Shown here piece by piece: positions 22,255 through 36,459 of a DNA stretch of 64,000 nt. The DNA comes from Crossaster papposus (Eukaryota; Echinodermata; Asteroidea; Velatida; Solasteridae): positions 434,001 through 498,000 of the forward strand of contig JBAIAA010000093.1 in assembly GCA_037893245.1 (NCBI GenBank), given 5' to 3'. A program made the position numbers and the translations under genes. The notes beneath the pieces are model-generated. The model made no database searches. It was not told the DNA's origin and saw only the letters and a list, made by a program, of their open reading frames with translations. Positions within the stretch are counted from its first letter, which is position 1; each line of letters opens with the position of its first letter.

Positions 22255-24699
22255 AGTAACTCGGTCTAGTTCAAGTTTAAATTTACAATTTATTTTGAAT
22301 CTTCCATGGTAGAATTGAAAATCAATACAAATCATTATCATATCCTAAAACCATCACAATTGTCATTAGTATAACAGTAGAGTCCGACCGTGTTGCAGTA
22401 TAACTGGTATAACCAGCTCCATGGGAAAACTCCAGACACCGAGAAACGTCCACCATCTTTTCTGGAATGTGTAGCAAAATGCATTCAAAACGTGTACGAT
22501 AAACTGATGTGCATTTTAAGTGTATTAAATCAAGTTGCAAATAAAACAGTCTGATGCTGGTTGACAATAATTTATAGATTATCTTTTTGTAAAGTTATAT
22601 ACACATGGGCCTAAAATTTGTAAACATTTTACAGATTTACTGACACAGTAGCGACAAGGGCAAGCTTCCTAAAAAAGTGCCGCACGTGGCGATCGCGCAA
22701 AAGAAGCGCGCCCTCTGCATGCCAATCGAAGTGCGCCTATAGAGTGTAAAATGTGTGTGCGGTCACTTTTTTGCGCATGCCCAACTTCGTCAGACGTTCG
22801 GTTTTGGCGCTGTGCCAATTTTTAAATTCGATTTTTAAATTTGCGATATTCGCCCCGAAAGTGAGCCTATAGGGTGTAACATGTGGCTGCGGTCACTTTT
22901 TTTGCGCATGCCCAACTTCGTCAGACGTTCGGTTTTGGCGCTGTGCCAATTTTTAAATTCGATTTTTAAATTTGCGATATTCGCCCCGAAAGTGAGCCTA
23001 TAGGGTGTAACATGTGGCTGCGGTCACTTTTTTTGTGCATGCCCAACTTCGTCAGACGTTTGGTTTTGGCGCTGTGCCAAATTTTAAATTCGATTTTTTC
23101 AATTTGCGATATTCGCCCCGAAAGTGAGCCTATAGGGTGTAACATGTGGCTGCGGTCACTTTTTTGTGCATGCCCAACTTCGTCAGACGTTCGGTTTTGG
23201 CGCTGTGCCAATTTTTAAATTCGATTTTTAAATTTGCGATATTCGCCCCGAAAGCGAGCCTATAGGGTGTAACATGTGGCTGCGGTCACTTTTTTGTGCA
23301 TGCCCAACTTCGTCAGACGTTCGGTTTTGGCGCTGTGCCAATTTTTAAATTCGATTTTTAAATTTGCGATATTTGCCCCGAAAGTGAGCCTATAGGGTGT
23401 AACATGTGGCTGCGGTCACTTTTTTGTGCATGCCCAACTTCGTCAGACGTTTGGTTTTGGCGCTGTGCCAAATTTTAAATTCGATTTTTTCAATTTGCGA
23501 TATTCGCCCCGAAAGTGAGCCTATAGGGTGTAACATGTGGCTGCGGTCACTTTTTTGTGCATGCCCAACTTCGTCAGACGTTCGGTTTTGGCGCTGTGCC
23601 AATTTTTTAATTCGATTTTTTTATTTGCGATATTCGCCCCGAAAGTGAGCCTATATGGTGTAACATGTGGCTGCGGTCACTTTTTTGTGCATGCCCAACT
23701 TCGTCAGACGTTTGGTTTTGGCGCTGTGCCAATTTTTAAATTCGATTTGTTTTATTTGCGATATTTGCCCCGAAAGTGAGCCTATAGGGTGTAACATGTG
23801 GCTGCGGTCACTTTTTTGTGCATGGCCAACTTCGTCAGACGTTCGGTTTTGGAGCTGTGCCAATTTTTAAATTCGATTTTTAAATTTGCGATATTCGCCC
23901 CAACAGGGAGCCTATAGGGTGTAACATGCGGCTGCGGTCACTTTTTTGTGCATGTCCAACTTCGTCAGACGTTCGGTTTTGGCGCTGTGCCAATTTTTAA
24001 ATTCGATTTTTAAATTTGCGATATTCGCCCCGAAAGTGAGCCTATAGGGTGTAACATGTGGCTGCGGTCACTTTTTTGTGCATGCCCAACTTCGTCAGAC
24101 ATTCGGTTTTGGCGCTGTGCCAATTTTTAAATTCGATTTTTTTAATTTGCGATATTCGCCCCGAAAGTGAGCCTATATGGTGTAACATGTGGCTGCGGTC
24201 ACTTTTTTGTGCATGCCCAACTTCGTCAGACGTTTGGTTTTGGCGCTGTGCCAATTTTTTAATTCGATTTTTTTATTTGCGATATTCGCCCCGAAAGCGA
24301 GCCTATATGGTGTAACATGTGGCTGCGGTCACTTTATTGTGCATGCCCAACTTCGTCAGACGTTCGGTTTTGGCGCTGTGCCAATTTTTAAATTCGATTT
24401 TTAAATTTGCGATATTTGCCCCGAAAGTGAGCCTATAGGGTGTAACATGTGGCTGCGGTCACTTTTTTGTGCATGCCCAACTTCGTCAGACGTTCGGTTT
24501 TGGCGCTGTGCCAAATTTTAAATTTGATTTTTTCAATTTGCGATATTCCTCCCGAAAGTGAGCCTATAGGGTGTAACATGTGGCTGCGGTCACTTTTTTG
24601 CGCATGCCCAACTTCGTCAGACGTTCGGTTTTTGCGCTGTGCCAATTTTTTAATTCGATTTTTAAATTTGCGATATTCGCCCCGAAAGTGAGCCTATAG

Positions 24700-27600
24700 G
24701 GTGTAAAATGTGGCTGCGGTCACCTTTTTGCGCATGCCCAACTTCGTCAGACGTTCGGTTTTTGCGCTGTGCCAATTTTTAAATTCGATTTTTAAATTTG
24801 CGATATTCGCCCCGAAAGTGAGCCTATAGGGTGTAACATGTGGCTGCGGTCACTTTTTTGCGCATGCCCAACTTCGTCAGACGTTCGGTTTTGGCGCTGT
24901 GCCAATTTTTAAATTCGATTTTTAAATTTGCGATATTCGCCCCGAAAGTGAGCCTATAGGGTGTAACATGTGGCTGCGGTCACTTTTTTGCGCATGCCCA
25001 ACTTCGTCAGACGTTTGGTTTTTGCGCTGTGCCAATTTTTAAATTCGATTTTTAAATTTGCGATATTCGCCCCGAAAGTGAGCCTATAGGGTGTAACATT
25101 TGGCTGCGGTCACTTTTTTGCGCATGCCCAACTTCGTCAGACGTTCGGTTTTGGCGCTGTGCCAATTTTTAAATTCGATTTTTAAATTTGCAATATTCGC
25201 CCCGACAGTGAGCCTATAGGGTGTAACATGTGGCTGCGGTCACTTTTTTGCGCATGCCCAACTTCGTCAGAGGTTCGGTTTTGGCGCTGTGCCAATTTTT
25301 AAATTCGATTTTTAAATTTGCGATATTCGCCCCGAAAGTGAGCCTATAGGGTGTAACATGTGGCTGCGGTCACTTTTTTGCGCATGCCCAACTTCGTCAG
25401 ACGTTCGGTTTTGGCGCTGTGCCAATTTTTAAATTCGATTTTTAAATTTGCGATATTCGCCCCGAAAGTGAGCCTATAGGGTGTAACATGTGGCTGCGGT
25501 CACTTTTTTGCGCATGCCCAACTTCGTCAGACGTTCGGTTTTGGCGCTGTGCCAATTTTTTAATTCGATTTTTAAATTTGCGATATTCGCCCCGAAAGTG
25601 AGCCTATAGGGTGTAACATGTGGCTGCGGTCACTTTTTTGCGCATGCCCAACTGCGTCAGACGTTCGGTTTTTGCGCTGTGCCAATTTTTAAATTCGATT
25701 TTTAAATTTGCGATATTCGCCCCGAAAGTGAGCCTATAGGGTGTAACATGTGGCTGCGGTCACTTTTTTGCGCATGCCCAACTTCGTCAGACGTTCGGTT
25801 TTGGCGCTGAGCCAATTTTTAAATTCGATTTTTAAATTTGCGATATTCGCCCCGAAAGTAAGCCTATAGGGTGTAACATGTGGCTGCGGTCACTTTTTTG
25901 CGCATGCCCAACTTCGTCAGACGTTCGGTTTTGGCGCTGTGCCAATTTTTAAATTCGATTTTTAAATTTGCGATATTCGCCCCGAAAGTGAGCCTATAGG
26001 GTGTAACATGTGGCTGCGGTCACTTTTTTGCGCATGCCCAACTTCGTCAGACGTTCGGTTTTTGCGCTGTGCCAATTTTTAAATTCGATTTTTAAATTTG
26101 CGATATTCGCCCCGAAAGTGAGCCTATAGGGTGTAACATGTGGCTGCGGTCACTTTTTTGTGCATGCCCAACTTCGTCAGACATTCGGTTTTGGCGCTGG
26201 GCCAATTTTTAAATTCGATTTTTTTAATTTGCGATATTCGCCCCGAAAGTGAGCCTATATCGTGTAACATGTGGCTGCGGTCACTTTTTTGTGCATGCCC
26301 AACTTCGTCAGACGTTTGGTTTTGGCGCTGTTCCAATTTTTAAATTCGATTTTTTTATTTGCGATATTCGCCCCGAAAGCGAGCCTATATGGTGTAACAT
26401 GTGGCTGCGGTCACTTTTTTGTGCATGCCCAACTTCGTCAGACGTTCGGTTTTGGCGCTGTGCCAAATTTTAAATTCGATTTTTTCAATTTGCGATATTC
26501 CTCCCGAAAGTGAGCCTATAGGGTGTAACATGTGGCTGCGGTCACTTTTTTGTGCATGCCCAAATTCGTCAGACGTTCGGTTTTGGCGCTGTGCCCATTT
26601 TTAAATTCGATTTTTTAATTTGCGATATTCGCCCCGAAAGTGAGCCTATATGGTGTAACATGTGGCTGCGGTCACTTTTTTGTGCATGCCCAACTTCGTC
26701 AGACGTTCGGTTTTGGCGCTGTGCCCATTTTTAAATTCGATTTTTTAATTTGCGATATTCGCCCCGAAAGTGAGCCTATATGGTGTAACATGTGGCTGCG
26801 GTCACTTTTTTGTGCATGCCCAACTTCGTCAGACGTTCGGTTTTGGCGCTGTGCCAAATTTTAAATTCGATTTTTAAATTTGCGATATTCGCCCCGACAG
26901 TGAGCCTATAGGGTGTAACATGTGGCTGCGGTCACTTTTTTGCGCATGCCCAACTTCGTCAGAGGTTCGGTTTTGGCGCTGTGCCAATTTTAAAATTCGA
27001 TTTTTAAATTTGCGATATTCGCCCCGAAAGTGAGCCTATAGGGTGTAACATGTGGCTGCGGTCACTTTTTTGCGCATGCCCAACTTCGTCAGACGTTCGG
27101 TTTTGGCGCTGTGCCAATTTTTAAATTCGATTTTTAAATTTGCGATATTCGCCCCGAAAGTGAGCCTATAGGGTGTAACATTTGGCTGCGGTCACTTTTT
27201 TGCGCATGCCCAACTTCGTCAGACGTTCGGTTTTGGCGCTGTGCCAATTTTTAAATTCGATTTTTAAATTTCCGATATTCGCCCCGAAAGTGAGCCTATA
27301 GGGTGTAACATGTGGCTGCGGTCACTTTTTTGCGCATGCCCAACTTCGTCAGACGTTCGGTTTTTGTGCTGTGCCAATTTTTTAATTCGATTTTTAAATT
27401 TGCGATATTCGCCCCGAAAGTGAGCCTATAGGGTGTAACATGTGGCTGCGGTCACTTTTTTGCGCATGCCCAACTTCGTCAGACGTTCGGTTTTTGCGCT
27501 GTGCCAATTTTTAAATTCGATTTTTAAATTTGCGATATTCGCCCCGAAAGTGAGCCTATAGGGTGTAACATGTGGCTGCGGTCACTTTTTTGCGCATGCC

Positions 27601-30600
27601 CAACTTCGTCAGACGTTCGGTTTTTGCGCTGTGCCAATTTTTAAATTCGATTTTTAAATTTGCGATATTCGCCCCGAAAGTGAGCCTATAGGGTGTAACA
27701 TTTGGCTGCGGTCACTTTTTTGCGCATGCCCAACTTCGTCAGACGTTCGGTTTTGGCGCTGTGCCAATTTTTAAATTCGATTTTTAAATTTGCGATATTC
27801 GCCCCGACAGTGAGCCTATAGGGTGTAACATGTGGCTGCGGTCACTTTTTTGCGCATGCCCAACTTCGTCAGAGGTTCGGTTTTGGCGCTGTGCCAATTT
27901 TTAAATTCGATTTTTAAATTTGCGATATTCGCCCCGACAGTGAGCCTATAGGGTGTAACATGTGGCTGCGGTCACTTTTTTGCGCATGCCCAACTTCGTC
28001 AGACGTTCGGTTTTGGCGCTGTGCCAATTTTTAAATTCGATTTTTAAATTTGCGATATTCGCCCCGAAAGTGAGCATATAGGGTGTAACATGTGGCTGCG
28101 GTCACTTTTTTGCGCATGCCCAACTTCGTCAGACGTTCGGTTTTGGCGCTGTGCCAATTTTTAAATTCGATTTTTAAATTTGCGATATTCGCCCCGAAAG
28201 TGAGCCTATAGGGTGTAACATGTGGCTGCGGTCACTTTTTTGCGCATGCCCAACTTCGTCAGACGTTCGATTTTTGCGCTGTGCCAATTTTTAAATTCGA
28301 TTTTTAAATTTGCGATATTCGCCCCGAAAGTGAGCCTATAGGGTGTAACATGTGGCTGCGGTCACTTTTTTGCGCATGCCCAACTTCGTCAGACGTTCGG
28401 TTTTGGCGCTGTGCCAATTTTTAAATTCGATTTTTAAATTTGCGATATTCGCCCCGACAGTGAGCCTATAGGGTGTAACATGTGGCTGCGGTCACTTTTT
28501 TGCGCATGCCCAACTTCGTCAGAGGTTCGGTTTTGGCGCTGTGCCAATTTTTAAATTCGATTTTTAAATTTGCGATATTCGCCCCGAAAGTGAGCCTATA
28601 GGGTGTAACATGTGGCTGCGGTCACTTTTTTGCGCATGCCCAACTGCGTCAGACGTTCGGTTTTTGCGCTGTGCCAATTTTTAAATTCGATTTTTAAATT
28701 TGCGATATTCGCCCCGAAAGTGAGCCTATAGGGTGTAACATGTGGCTGCGGTCACTTTTTTGCGCATGCCCAACTTCGTCAGACGTTCGGTTTTGGCGCT
28801 GAGCCAATTTTTAAATTCGATTTTTAAATTTGCGATATTCGCCCCGAAAGTGAGCCTATAGGGTGTAACATGTGGCTGCGGTCACTTTTTTGCGCATGCC
28901 CAACTTCGTCAGACGTTTGGTTTTGGCGCTGTGCCAATTTTTAAATTCGATTTTTAAATTTGCGATATTCGCCCCGAAAGTGAGCCTATAGGGTGTAACA
29001 TGTGGCTGCGGTCACTTTTTTGCGCATGCCCAACTTCGTCAGACGTTCGGTTTTGGCGCTGTGCCAATTTTTAAATTCGATTTTTAAATTTGCGATATTC
29101 GCCCCGAAAGTGAGCCTATAGGGTGTAACATGTGGCTGCGGTCACTTTTTTGCGCATGCCCAACTTCGTCAGACGTTCGGTTTTGGCGCTGTGCCAATTT
29201 TTATATTCGATTTTTAAATTTGCGATATTCGCCCCGAAAGTGAGCCTATAGGGTGTAACATGTGGCTGCGGTCACTTTTTTGCGCATGCCCAACTTCGTC
29301 AGACGTTCGGTTTTGGCGCTGTGCCAATTTTTAAATTCGATTTTTAAATTTGCGATATTCGCCCCGAAAGTGAGCCTATAGGGTGTAACATGTGGTTGCG
29401 GTCACTTTTTTGCGCATGCCCAACTGCGTCAGACGTTCGGTTTTGGCGCTGTGCCAATTTTAAAATTCGATTTTTAAATTTGCGATATTCGCCCCGAAAG
29501 TGAGCTTATAGGGTGTAACATGTGGCTGCGGTCACTTTTTTGCGCATGCCCAACTTCGTCAGACGTTCGGTTTTGGCGCTGTGCCAATTTTTAAATTCGA
29601 TTTTTAAATTTGCGATATTCGCCCCGAAAGTGAGCCTATAGGGTGTAACATTTGGCTGCGGTCACTTTTTTGCGCATGCCCAACTTCGTCAGACGTTCGG
29701 TTTTGGCGCTGTGCCAATTTTTAAATTCGATTTTTAAATTTGCGATATTCGCCCCGACAGTGAGCCTATAGGGTGTAACATGTGGCTGCGGTCACTTTTT
29801 TGCGCATGCCCAACTTCGTCAGAGGTTCGGTTTTGGCGCTGTGCCAATTTTTAAATTCGATTTTTTAATTTGCGATATTCGCCCCGAAAGTGAGCCTATA
29901 GGGTGTAACATGTGGCTGCGGTCACTTTTTTGCGCATGCCCAACTTCGTCAGACGTTCGGTTTTGGCGCTGTGTCAATTTTTAAATTCGATTTTTAAATT
30001 TGCGATATTCGCCCCGAAAGTGAGCCTATAGGGTGTAACATGTGGCTGCGGTCACTTTTTTGCGCATGCCCAACTTCGTCAGACGTTCGGTTTTGGCGCT
30101 GTGCCAAATTTTAAATTTGATTTTTTCAATTTGCGATATTCCTCTCGAAAGTGAGCCTATAGGGTGTAACATGTGGCTGCGGTCACTTTTTTGCGCATGC
30201 CCAACTTCGTCAGACGTTCGGTTTTTGCGCTGTGCCAATTTTTAAATTCGATTTTTAAATTTGCGATATTCGCCCCGAAAGTGAGCCTATAGGGTGTAAC
30301 ATGTGGCTGCGGTCACTTTTTTGCGCATGCCCAACTTCGTCAGACGTTTGGTTTTTGCGCTGTGCCAATTTTTAAATTCGATTTTTAAATTTGCGATATT
30401 CGCCCCGAAAGTGAGCCTATAGGGTGTAACATTTGGCTGCGGTCACTTTTTTGCGCATGCCCAACTTCGTCAGACGTTCGGTTTTGGCGCTGTGCCAATT
30501 TTTAAATTCGATTTTTAAATTTGCAATATTCGCCCCGACAGTGAGCCTATAGGGTGTAACATGTGGCTGCGGTCACTTTTTTGCGCATGCCCAACTTCGT

Positions 30601-33600
30601 CAGAGGTTCGGTTTTGGCGCTGTGCCAATTTTTAAATTCGATTTTTAAATTTGCGATATTCGCCCCGAAAGTGAGCCTATAGGGTGTAACATGTGGCTGC
30701 GGTCACTTTTTTGCGCATGCCCAACTTCGTCAGACGTTCGGTTTTGGCGCTGTGCCAATTTTTAAATTCGATTTTTAAATTTGCGATATTCGCCCCGAAA
30801 GTGAGCCTATAGGGTGTAACATGTGGCTGCGGTCACTTTTTTGCGCATGCCCAACTTCGTCAGACGTTCGGTTTTGGCGCTGTGCCAATTTTTAAATTCG
30901 ATTTTTAAATTTGCGATATTCGCCCCGAAAGTGAGCCTATAGGGTGTAACATGTGGCTGCGGTCACTTTTTTGCGCATGCCCAACTGCGTCAGACGTTCG
31001 GTTTTTGCGCTGTGCCAATTTTTAAATTCGATTTTTAAATTTGCGATATTCGCCCCGAAAGTGAGCCTATAGGGTGTAACATGTGGCTGCGGTCACTTTT
31101 TTGCGCATGCCCAACTTCGTCAGACGTTCGGTTTTGGCGCTGAGCCAATTTTTAAATTCGATTTTTAAATTTGCGATATTCGCCCCGAAAGTAAGCCTAT
31201 AGGGTGTAACATGTGGCTGCGGTCACTTTTTTGCGCATGCCCAACTTCGTCAGACGTTCGGTTTTGGCGCTGTGCCAATTTTTAAATTCGATTTTTAAAT
31301 TTGCGATATTCGCCCCGAAAGTGAGCCTATAGGGTGTAACATGTGGCTGCGGTCACTTTTTTGCGCATGCCCAACTTCGTCAGACGTTCGGTTTTTGCGC
31401 TGTGCCAATTTTTAAATTCGATTTTTAAATTTGCGATATTCGCCCCGAAAGTGAGCCTATAGGGTGTAACATGTGGCTGCGGTCACTTTTTTGTGCATGC
31501 CCAACTTCGTCAGACATTCGGTTTTGGCGCTGGGCCAATTTTTAAATTCGATTTTTTTAATTTGCGATATTCGCCCCGAAAGTGAGCCTATATCGTGTAA
31601 CATGTGGCTGCGGTCACTTTTTTGTGCATGCCCAACTTCGTCAGACGTTTGGTTTTGGCGCTGTGCCAATTTTTAAATTCGATTTTTTTATTTGCGATAT
31701 TCGCCCCGAAAGCGAGCCTATATGGTGTAACATGTGGCTGCGGTCACTTTTTTGTGCATGCCCAACTTCGTCAGACGTTCGGTTTTGGCGCTGTGCCAAA
31801 TTTTAAATTCGATTTTTTCAATTTGCGATATTCCTCCCGAAAGTGAGCCTATAGGGTGTAACATGTGGCTGCGGTCACTTTTTTGTGCATGCCCAAATTC
31901 GTCAGACGTTCGGTTTTGGCGCTGTGCCCATTTTTAAATTCGATTTTTTAATTTGCGATATTCGCCCCGAAAGTGAGCCTATATGGTGTAACATGTGGCT
32001 GCGGTCACTTTTTTGTGCATGCCCAACTTCGTCAGACGTTCGGTTTTGGCGCTGTGCCCATTTTTAAATTCGATTTTTTAATTTGCGATATTCGCCCCGA
32101 AAGTGAGCCTATATGGTGTAACATGTGGCTGCGGTCACTTTTTTGTGTATGCCCAACTTCGTCAGACGTTCGGTTTTGGCGCTGTGCCAAATTTTAAATT
32201 CGATTTTTAAATTTGCGATATTCGCCCCGACAGTGAGCCTATAGGGTGTAACATGTGGCTGCGGTCACTTTTTTGCGCATGCCCAACTTCGTCAGAGGTT
32301 CGGTTTTGGCGCTGTGCCAATTTTAAAATTCGATTTTTAAATTTGCGATATTCGCCCCGAAAGTGAGCCTATAGGGTGTAACATGTGGCTGCGGTCACTT
32401 TTTTGCGCATGCCCAACTTCGTCAGACGTTCGGTTTTGGCGCTGTGCCAATTTTTAAATTCGATTTTTAAATTTGCGATATTCGCCCCGAAAGTGAGCCT
32501 ATAGGGTGTAACATTTGGCTGCGGTCACTTTTTTGCGCATGCCCAACTTCGTCAGACGTTCGGTTTTGGCGCTGTGCCAATTTTTAAATTCGATTTTTAA
32601 ATTTGCGATATTCGCCCCGAAAGTGAGCCTATAGGGTGTAACATGTGGCTGCGGTCACTTTTTTGCGCATGCCCAACTTCGTCAGACGTTCGGTTTTTGT
32701 GCTGTGCCAATTTTTTAATTCGATTTTTAAATTTGCGATATTCGCCCCGAAAGTGAGCCTATAGGGTGTAACATGTGGCTGCGGTCACTTTTTTGCGCAT
32801 GCCCAACTTCGTCAGACGTTCGGTTTTTGCGCTGTGCCAATTTTTAAATTCGATTTTTAAATTTGCGATATTCGCCCCGAAAGTGAGCCTATAGGGTGTA
32901 ACATGTGGCTGCGGTCACTTTTTTGCGCATGCCCAACTTCGTCAGACGTTCGGTTTTTGCGCTGTGCCAATTTTTAAATTCGATTTTTAAATTTGCGATA
33001 TTCGCCCCGAAAGTGAGCCTATAGGGTGTAACATTTGGCTGCGGTCACTTTTTTGCGCATGCCCAACTTCGTCAGACGTTCGGTTTTGGCGCTGTGCCAA
33101 TTTTTAAATTCGATTTTTAAATTTGCGATATTCGCCCCTACAGTGAGCCTATAGGGTGTAACATGTGGCTGCGGTCACTTTTTTGCGCATGCCCAACTTC
33201 GTCAGAGGTTCGGTTTTGGCGCTGTGCCAATTTTTAAATTCGATTTTTAAATTTGCGATATTCGCCCCAAAAGTGAGCCTATAGGGTGTAACATGTGGCT
33301 GCGGTCACTTTTTTGCGCATGCCCAACTTCGTCAGACGTTCGGTTTTGGCGCTGTGCCAATTTTTAAATTCGATTTTTAAATTTGCGATATTCGCCCCGA
33401 AAGTGAGCATATAGGGTGTAACATGTGGCTGCGGTCACTTTTTTGCGCATGCCCAACTTCGTCAGACGTTCGGTTTTGGCGCTGTGCCAATTTTTAAATT
33501 CGATTTTTAAATTTGCGATATTCGCCCCGAAAGTGAGCCTATAGGGTGTAACATGTGGCTGCGGTCACTTTTTTGCGCATGCCCAACTTCGTCAGACGTT

Positions 33601-35000
33601 CGATTTTTGCGCTGTGCCAATTTTTAAATTCGATTTTTAAATTTGCGATATTCGCCCCGAAAGTGAGCCTATAGGGTGTAACATGTGGCTGCGGTCACTT
33701 TTTTGCGCATGCCCAACTTCGTCAGACGTTCGGTTTTGGCGCTGTGCCAATTTTTAAATTCGATTTTTAAATTTGCGATATTCGCCCCGACAGTGAGCCT
33801 ATAGGGTGTAACATGTGGCTGCGGTCACTTTTTTGCGCATGCCCAACTTCGTCAGAGGTTCGGTTTTGGCGCTGTGCCAATTTTTAAATTCGATTTTTAA
33901 ATTTGCGATATTCGCCCCAAAAGTGAGCCTATAGGGTGTAACATGTGGCTGCGGTCACTTTTTTGCGCATGCCCAACTTCGTCAGACGTTCGGTTTTGGC
34001 GCTGTGCCAATTTTTAAATTCGATTTTTAAATTTGCGATATTCGCCCCGAAAGTGAGCATATAGGGTGTAACATGTGGCTGCGGTCACTTTTTTGCGCAT
34101 GCCCAACTTCGTCAGACGTTCGGTTTTGGCGCTGTGCCAATTTTTAAATTCGATTTTTAAATTTGCGATATTCGCCCCGAAAGTGAGCCTATAGGGTGTA
34201 ACATGTGGCTGCGGTCACTTTTTTGCGCATGCCCAACTTCGTCAGACGTTCGATTTTGGCGCTGTGCCAATTTTTAAATTCGATTTTTAAATTTGCGATA
34301 TTCGCCCCGAAAGTGAGCCTATAGGGTGTAACATGTGGCTGCGGTCACTTTTTTGCGCATGCCCAACTTCGTCAGACGTTCGGTTTTGGCGCTGTGCCAA
34401 TTTTTATATTCGATTTTTAAATTTGCGATATTCGCCCCGAAAGTGAGCCTATAGGGTGTAACATGTGGCTGCGGTCACTTTTTTGCGCATGCCCAACTTC
34501 GTCAGACGTTCGGTTTTGGCGCTGTGCCAATTTTTAAATTCGATTTTTAAATTTGCGATATTCGCCCCGAAAGTGAGCCTATAGGGTGTAACATGTGGTT
34601 GCGGTCACTTTTTTGCGCATGCCCAACTGCGTCAGACGTTCGGTTTTGGCGCTGTGCCAATTTTAAAATTCGATTTTTAAATTTGCGATATTCGCCCCGA
34701 AAGTGAGCTTATAGGGTGTAACATGTGGCTGCGGTCACTTTTTTGCGCATGCCCAACTTCGTCAGACGTTCGGTTTTGGCGCTGTGCCAATTTTTAAATT
34801 CGATTTTTAAATTTGCGATATTCGCCCCGAAAGTGAGCCTATAGGGTGTAACATTTGGCTGCGGTCACTTTTTTGCGCATGCCCAACTTCGTCAGACGTT
34901 CGGTTTTGGCGCTGTGCCAATTTTTAAATTCGATTTTTAAATTTGCGATATTCGCCCCGACAGTGAGCCTATAGGGTGTAACATGTGGCTGCGGTCACTT
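24700..35000 (+). repeat. Larger duplication inside the satellite, offset about 5333 bp
   Basis: Variant monomers recur 5333 bp apart (41 monomers plus 3 bp): caatatt at 25191 and 30524, the tgggcc variant at 26200 and 31533, acatttggct at 27178 and 32511, and a tttttgtgct variant at 27361 and 32694. The offset becomes about 5593 further left (24.5 kb/30.1 kb) and 5203 further right (29391/34594), that is, two monomers more or one fewer. A 1300-bp step (10 monomers) links 34.6 kb to 35.9 kb in the same way. Confidence 0.8.
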
Positions 35001-36459
35001 TTTTGCGCATGCCCAACTTCGTCAGACGTTCGGTTTTGGCGCTGTGTCAATTTTTAAATTCGATTTTTAAATTTGCGATATTCGCCCCGAAAGTGAGCCT
35101 ATAGGGTGTAACATGTGGCTGCGGTCACTTTTTTGCGCATGCCCAACTGCGTCAGACGTTCGGTTTTTGCGCTGTGCCAATTTTTAAATTCGATTTTTAA
35201 ATTTGCGATATTCGCCCCGAAAGTGAGCCTATAGGGTGTAACATGTGGCTGCGGTCACTTTTTTGCGCATGCCCAACTTCGTCAGACGTTCGGTTTTGGC
35301 GCTGAGCCAATTTTTAAATTCGATTTTTAAATTTGCGATATTCGCCCCGAAAGTGAGCCTATAGGGTGTAACATGTGGCTGCGGTCACTTTTTTGCGCAT
35401 GCCCAACTTCGTCAGACGTTTGGTTTTGGCGCTGTGCCAATTTTTAAATTCGATTTTTAAATTTGCGATATTCGCCCCGAAAGTGAGCCTATAGGGTGTA
35501 ACATGTGGCTGCGGTCACTTTTTTGCGCATGCCCAACTTCGTCAGACGTTCGGTTTTGGCGCTGTGCCAATTTTTAAATTCGATTTTTAAATTTGCGATA
35601 TTCGCCCCGAAAGTGAGCCTATAGGGTGTAACATGTGGCTGCGGTCACTTTTTTGCGCATGCCCAACTTCGTCAGACGTTCGGTTTTGGCGCTGTGCCAA
35701 TTTTTATATTCGATTTTTAAATTTGCGATATTCGCCCCGAAAGTGAGCCTATAGGGTGTAACATGTGGCTGCGGTCACTTTTTTGCGCATGCCCAACTTC
35801 GTCAGACGTTCGGTTTTGGCGCTGTGCCAATTTTTAAATTCGATTTTTAAATTTGCGATATTCGCCCCGAAAGTGAGCCTATAGGGTGTAACATGTGGTT
35901 GCGGTCACTTTTTTGCGCATGCCCAACTGCGTCAGACGTTCGGTTTTGGCGCTGTGCCAATTTTAAAATTCGATTTTTAAATTTGCGATATTCGCCCCGA
36001 AAGTGAGCTTATAGGGTGTAACATGTGGCTGCGGTCACTTTTTTGCGCATGCCCAACTTCGTCAGACGTTCGGTTTTGGCGCTGTGCCAATTTTTAAATT
36101 CGATTTTTAAATTTGCGATATTCGCCCCGAAAGTGAGCCTATAGGGTGTAACATTTGGCTGCGGTCACTTTTTTGCGCATGCCCAACTTCGTCAGACGTT
36201 CGGTTTTGGCGCTGTGCCAATTTTTAAATTCGATTTTTAAATTTGCGATATTCGCCCCGACAGTGAGCCTATAGGGTGTAACATGTGGCTGCGGTCACTT
36301 TTTTGCGCATGCCCAACTTCGTCAGAGGTTCGGTTTTGGCGCTGTGCCAATTTTTAAATTCGATTTTTTAATTTGCGATATTCGCCCCGAAAGTGAGCCT
36401 ATAGGGTGTAACATGTGGCTGCGGTCACTTTTTTGCGCATGCCCAACTTCGTCAGACGT

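Larger units (their letters stand above)
21456..22726. other. Spacer between FBXO42 and the satellite array
   Basis: No gene is recognised. It contains the FBXO42 3' end, a partial MITE copy (21856-21960) and a small inverted repeat (22199-22254). The last 60 bp before the array (from about 22665) are GC-richer (gcacgtggcgatcgcgc) and may be a degenerate array edge. Confidence 0.6.

Noticed and set aside
22966-32197. Many 60-80-codon frames on both strands with near-identical peptides (for example MAAVTFLCMPNFVRRSVLALC)
   Set aside because: They are the rotating translation of a 130-bp satellite monomer. They occur on both strands, start and stop with T-tract length changes, and have no promoter or gene context.
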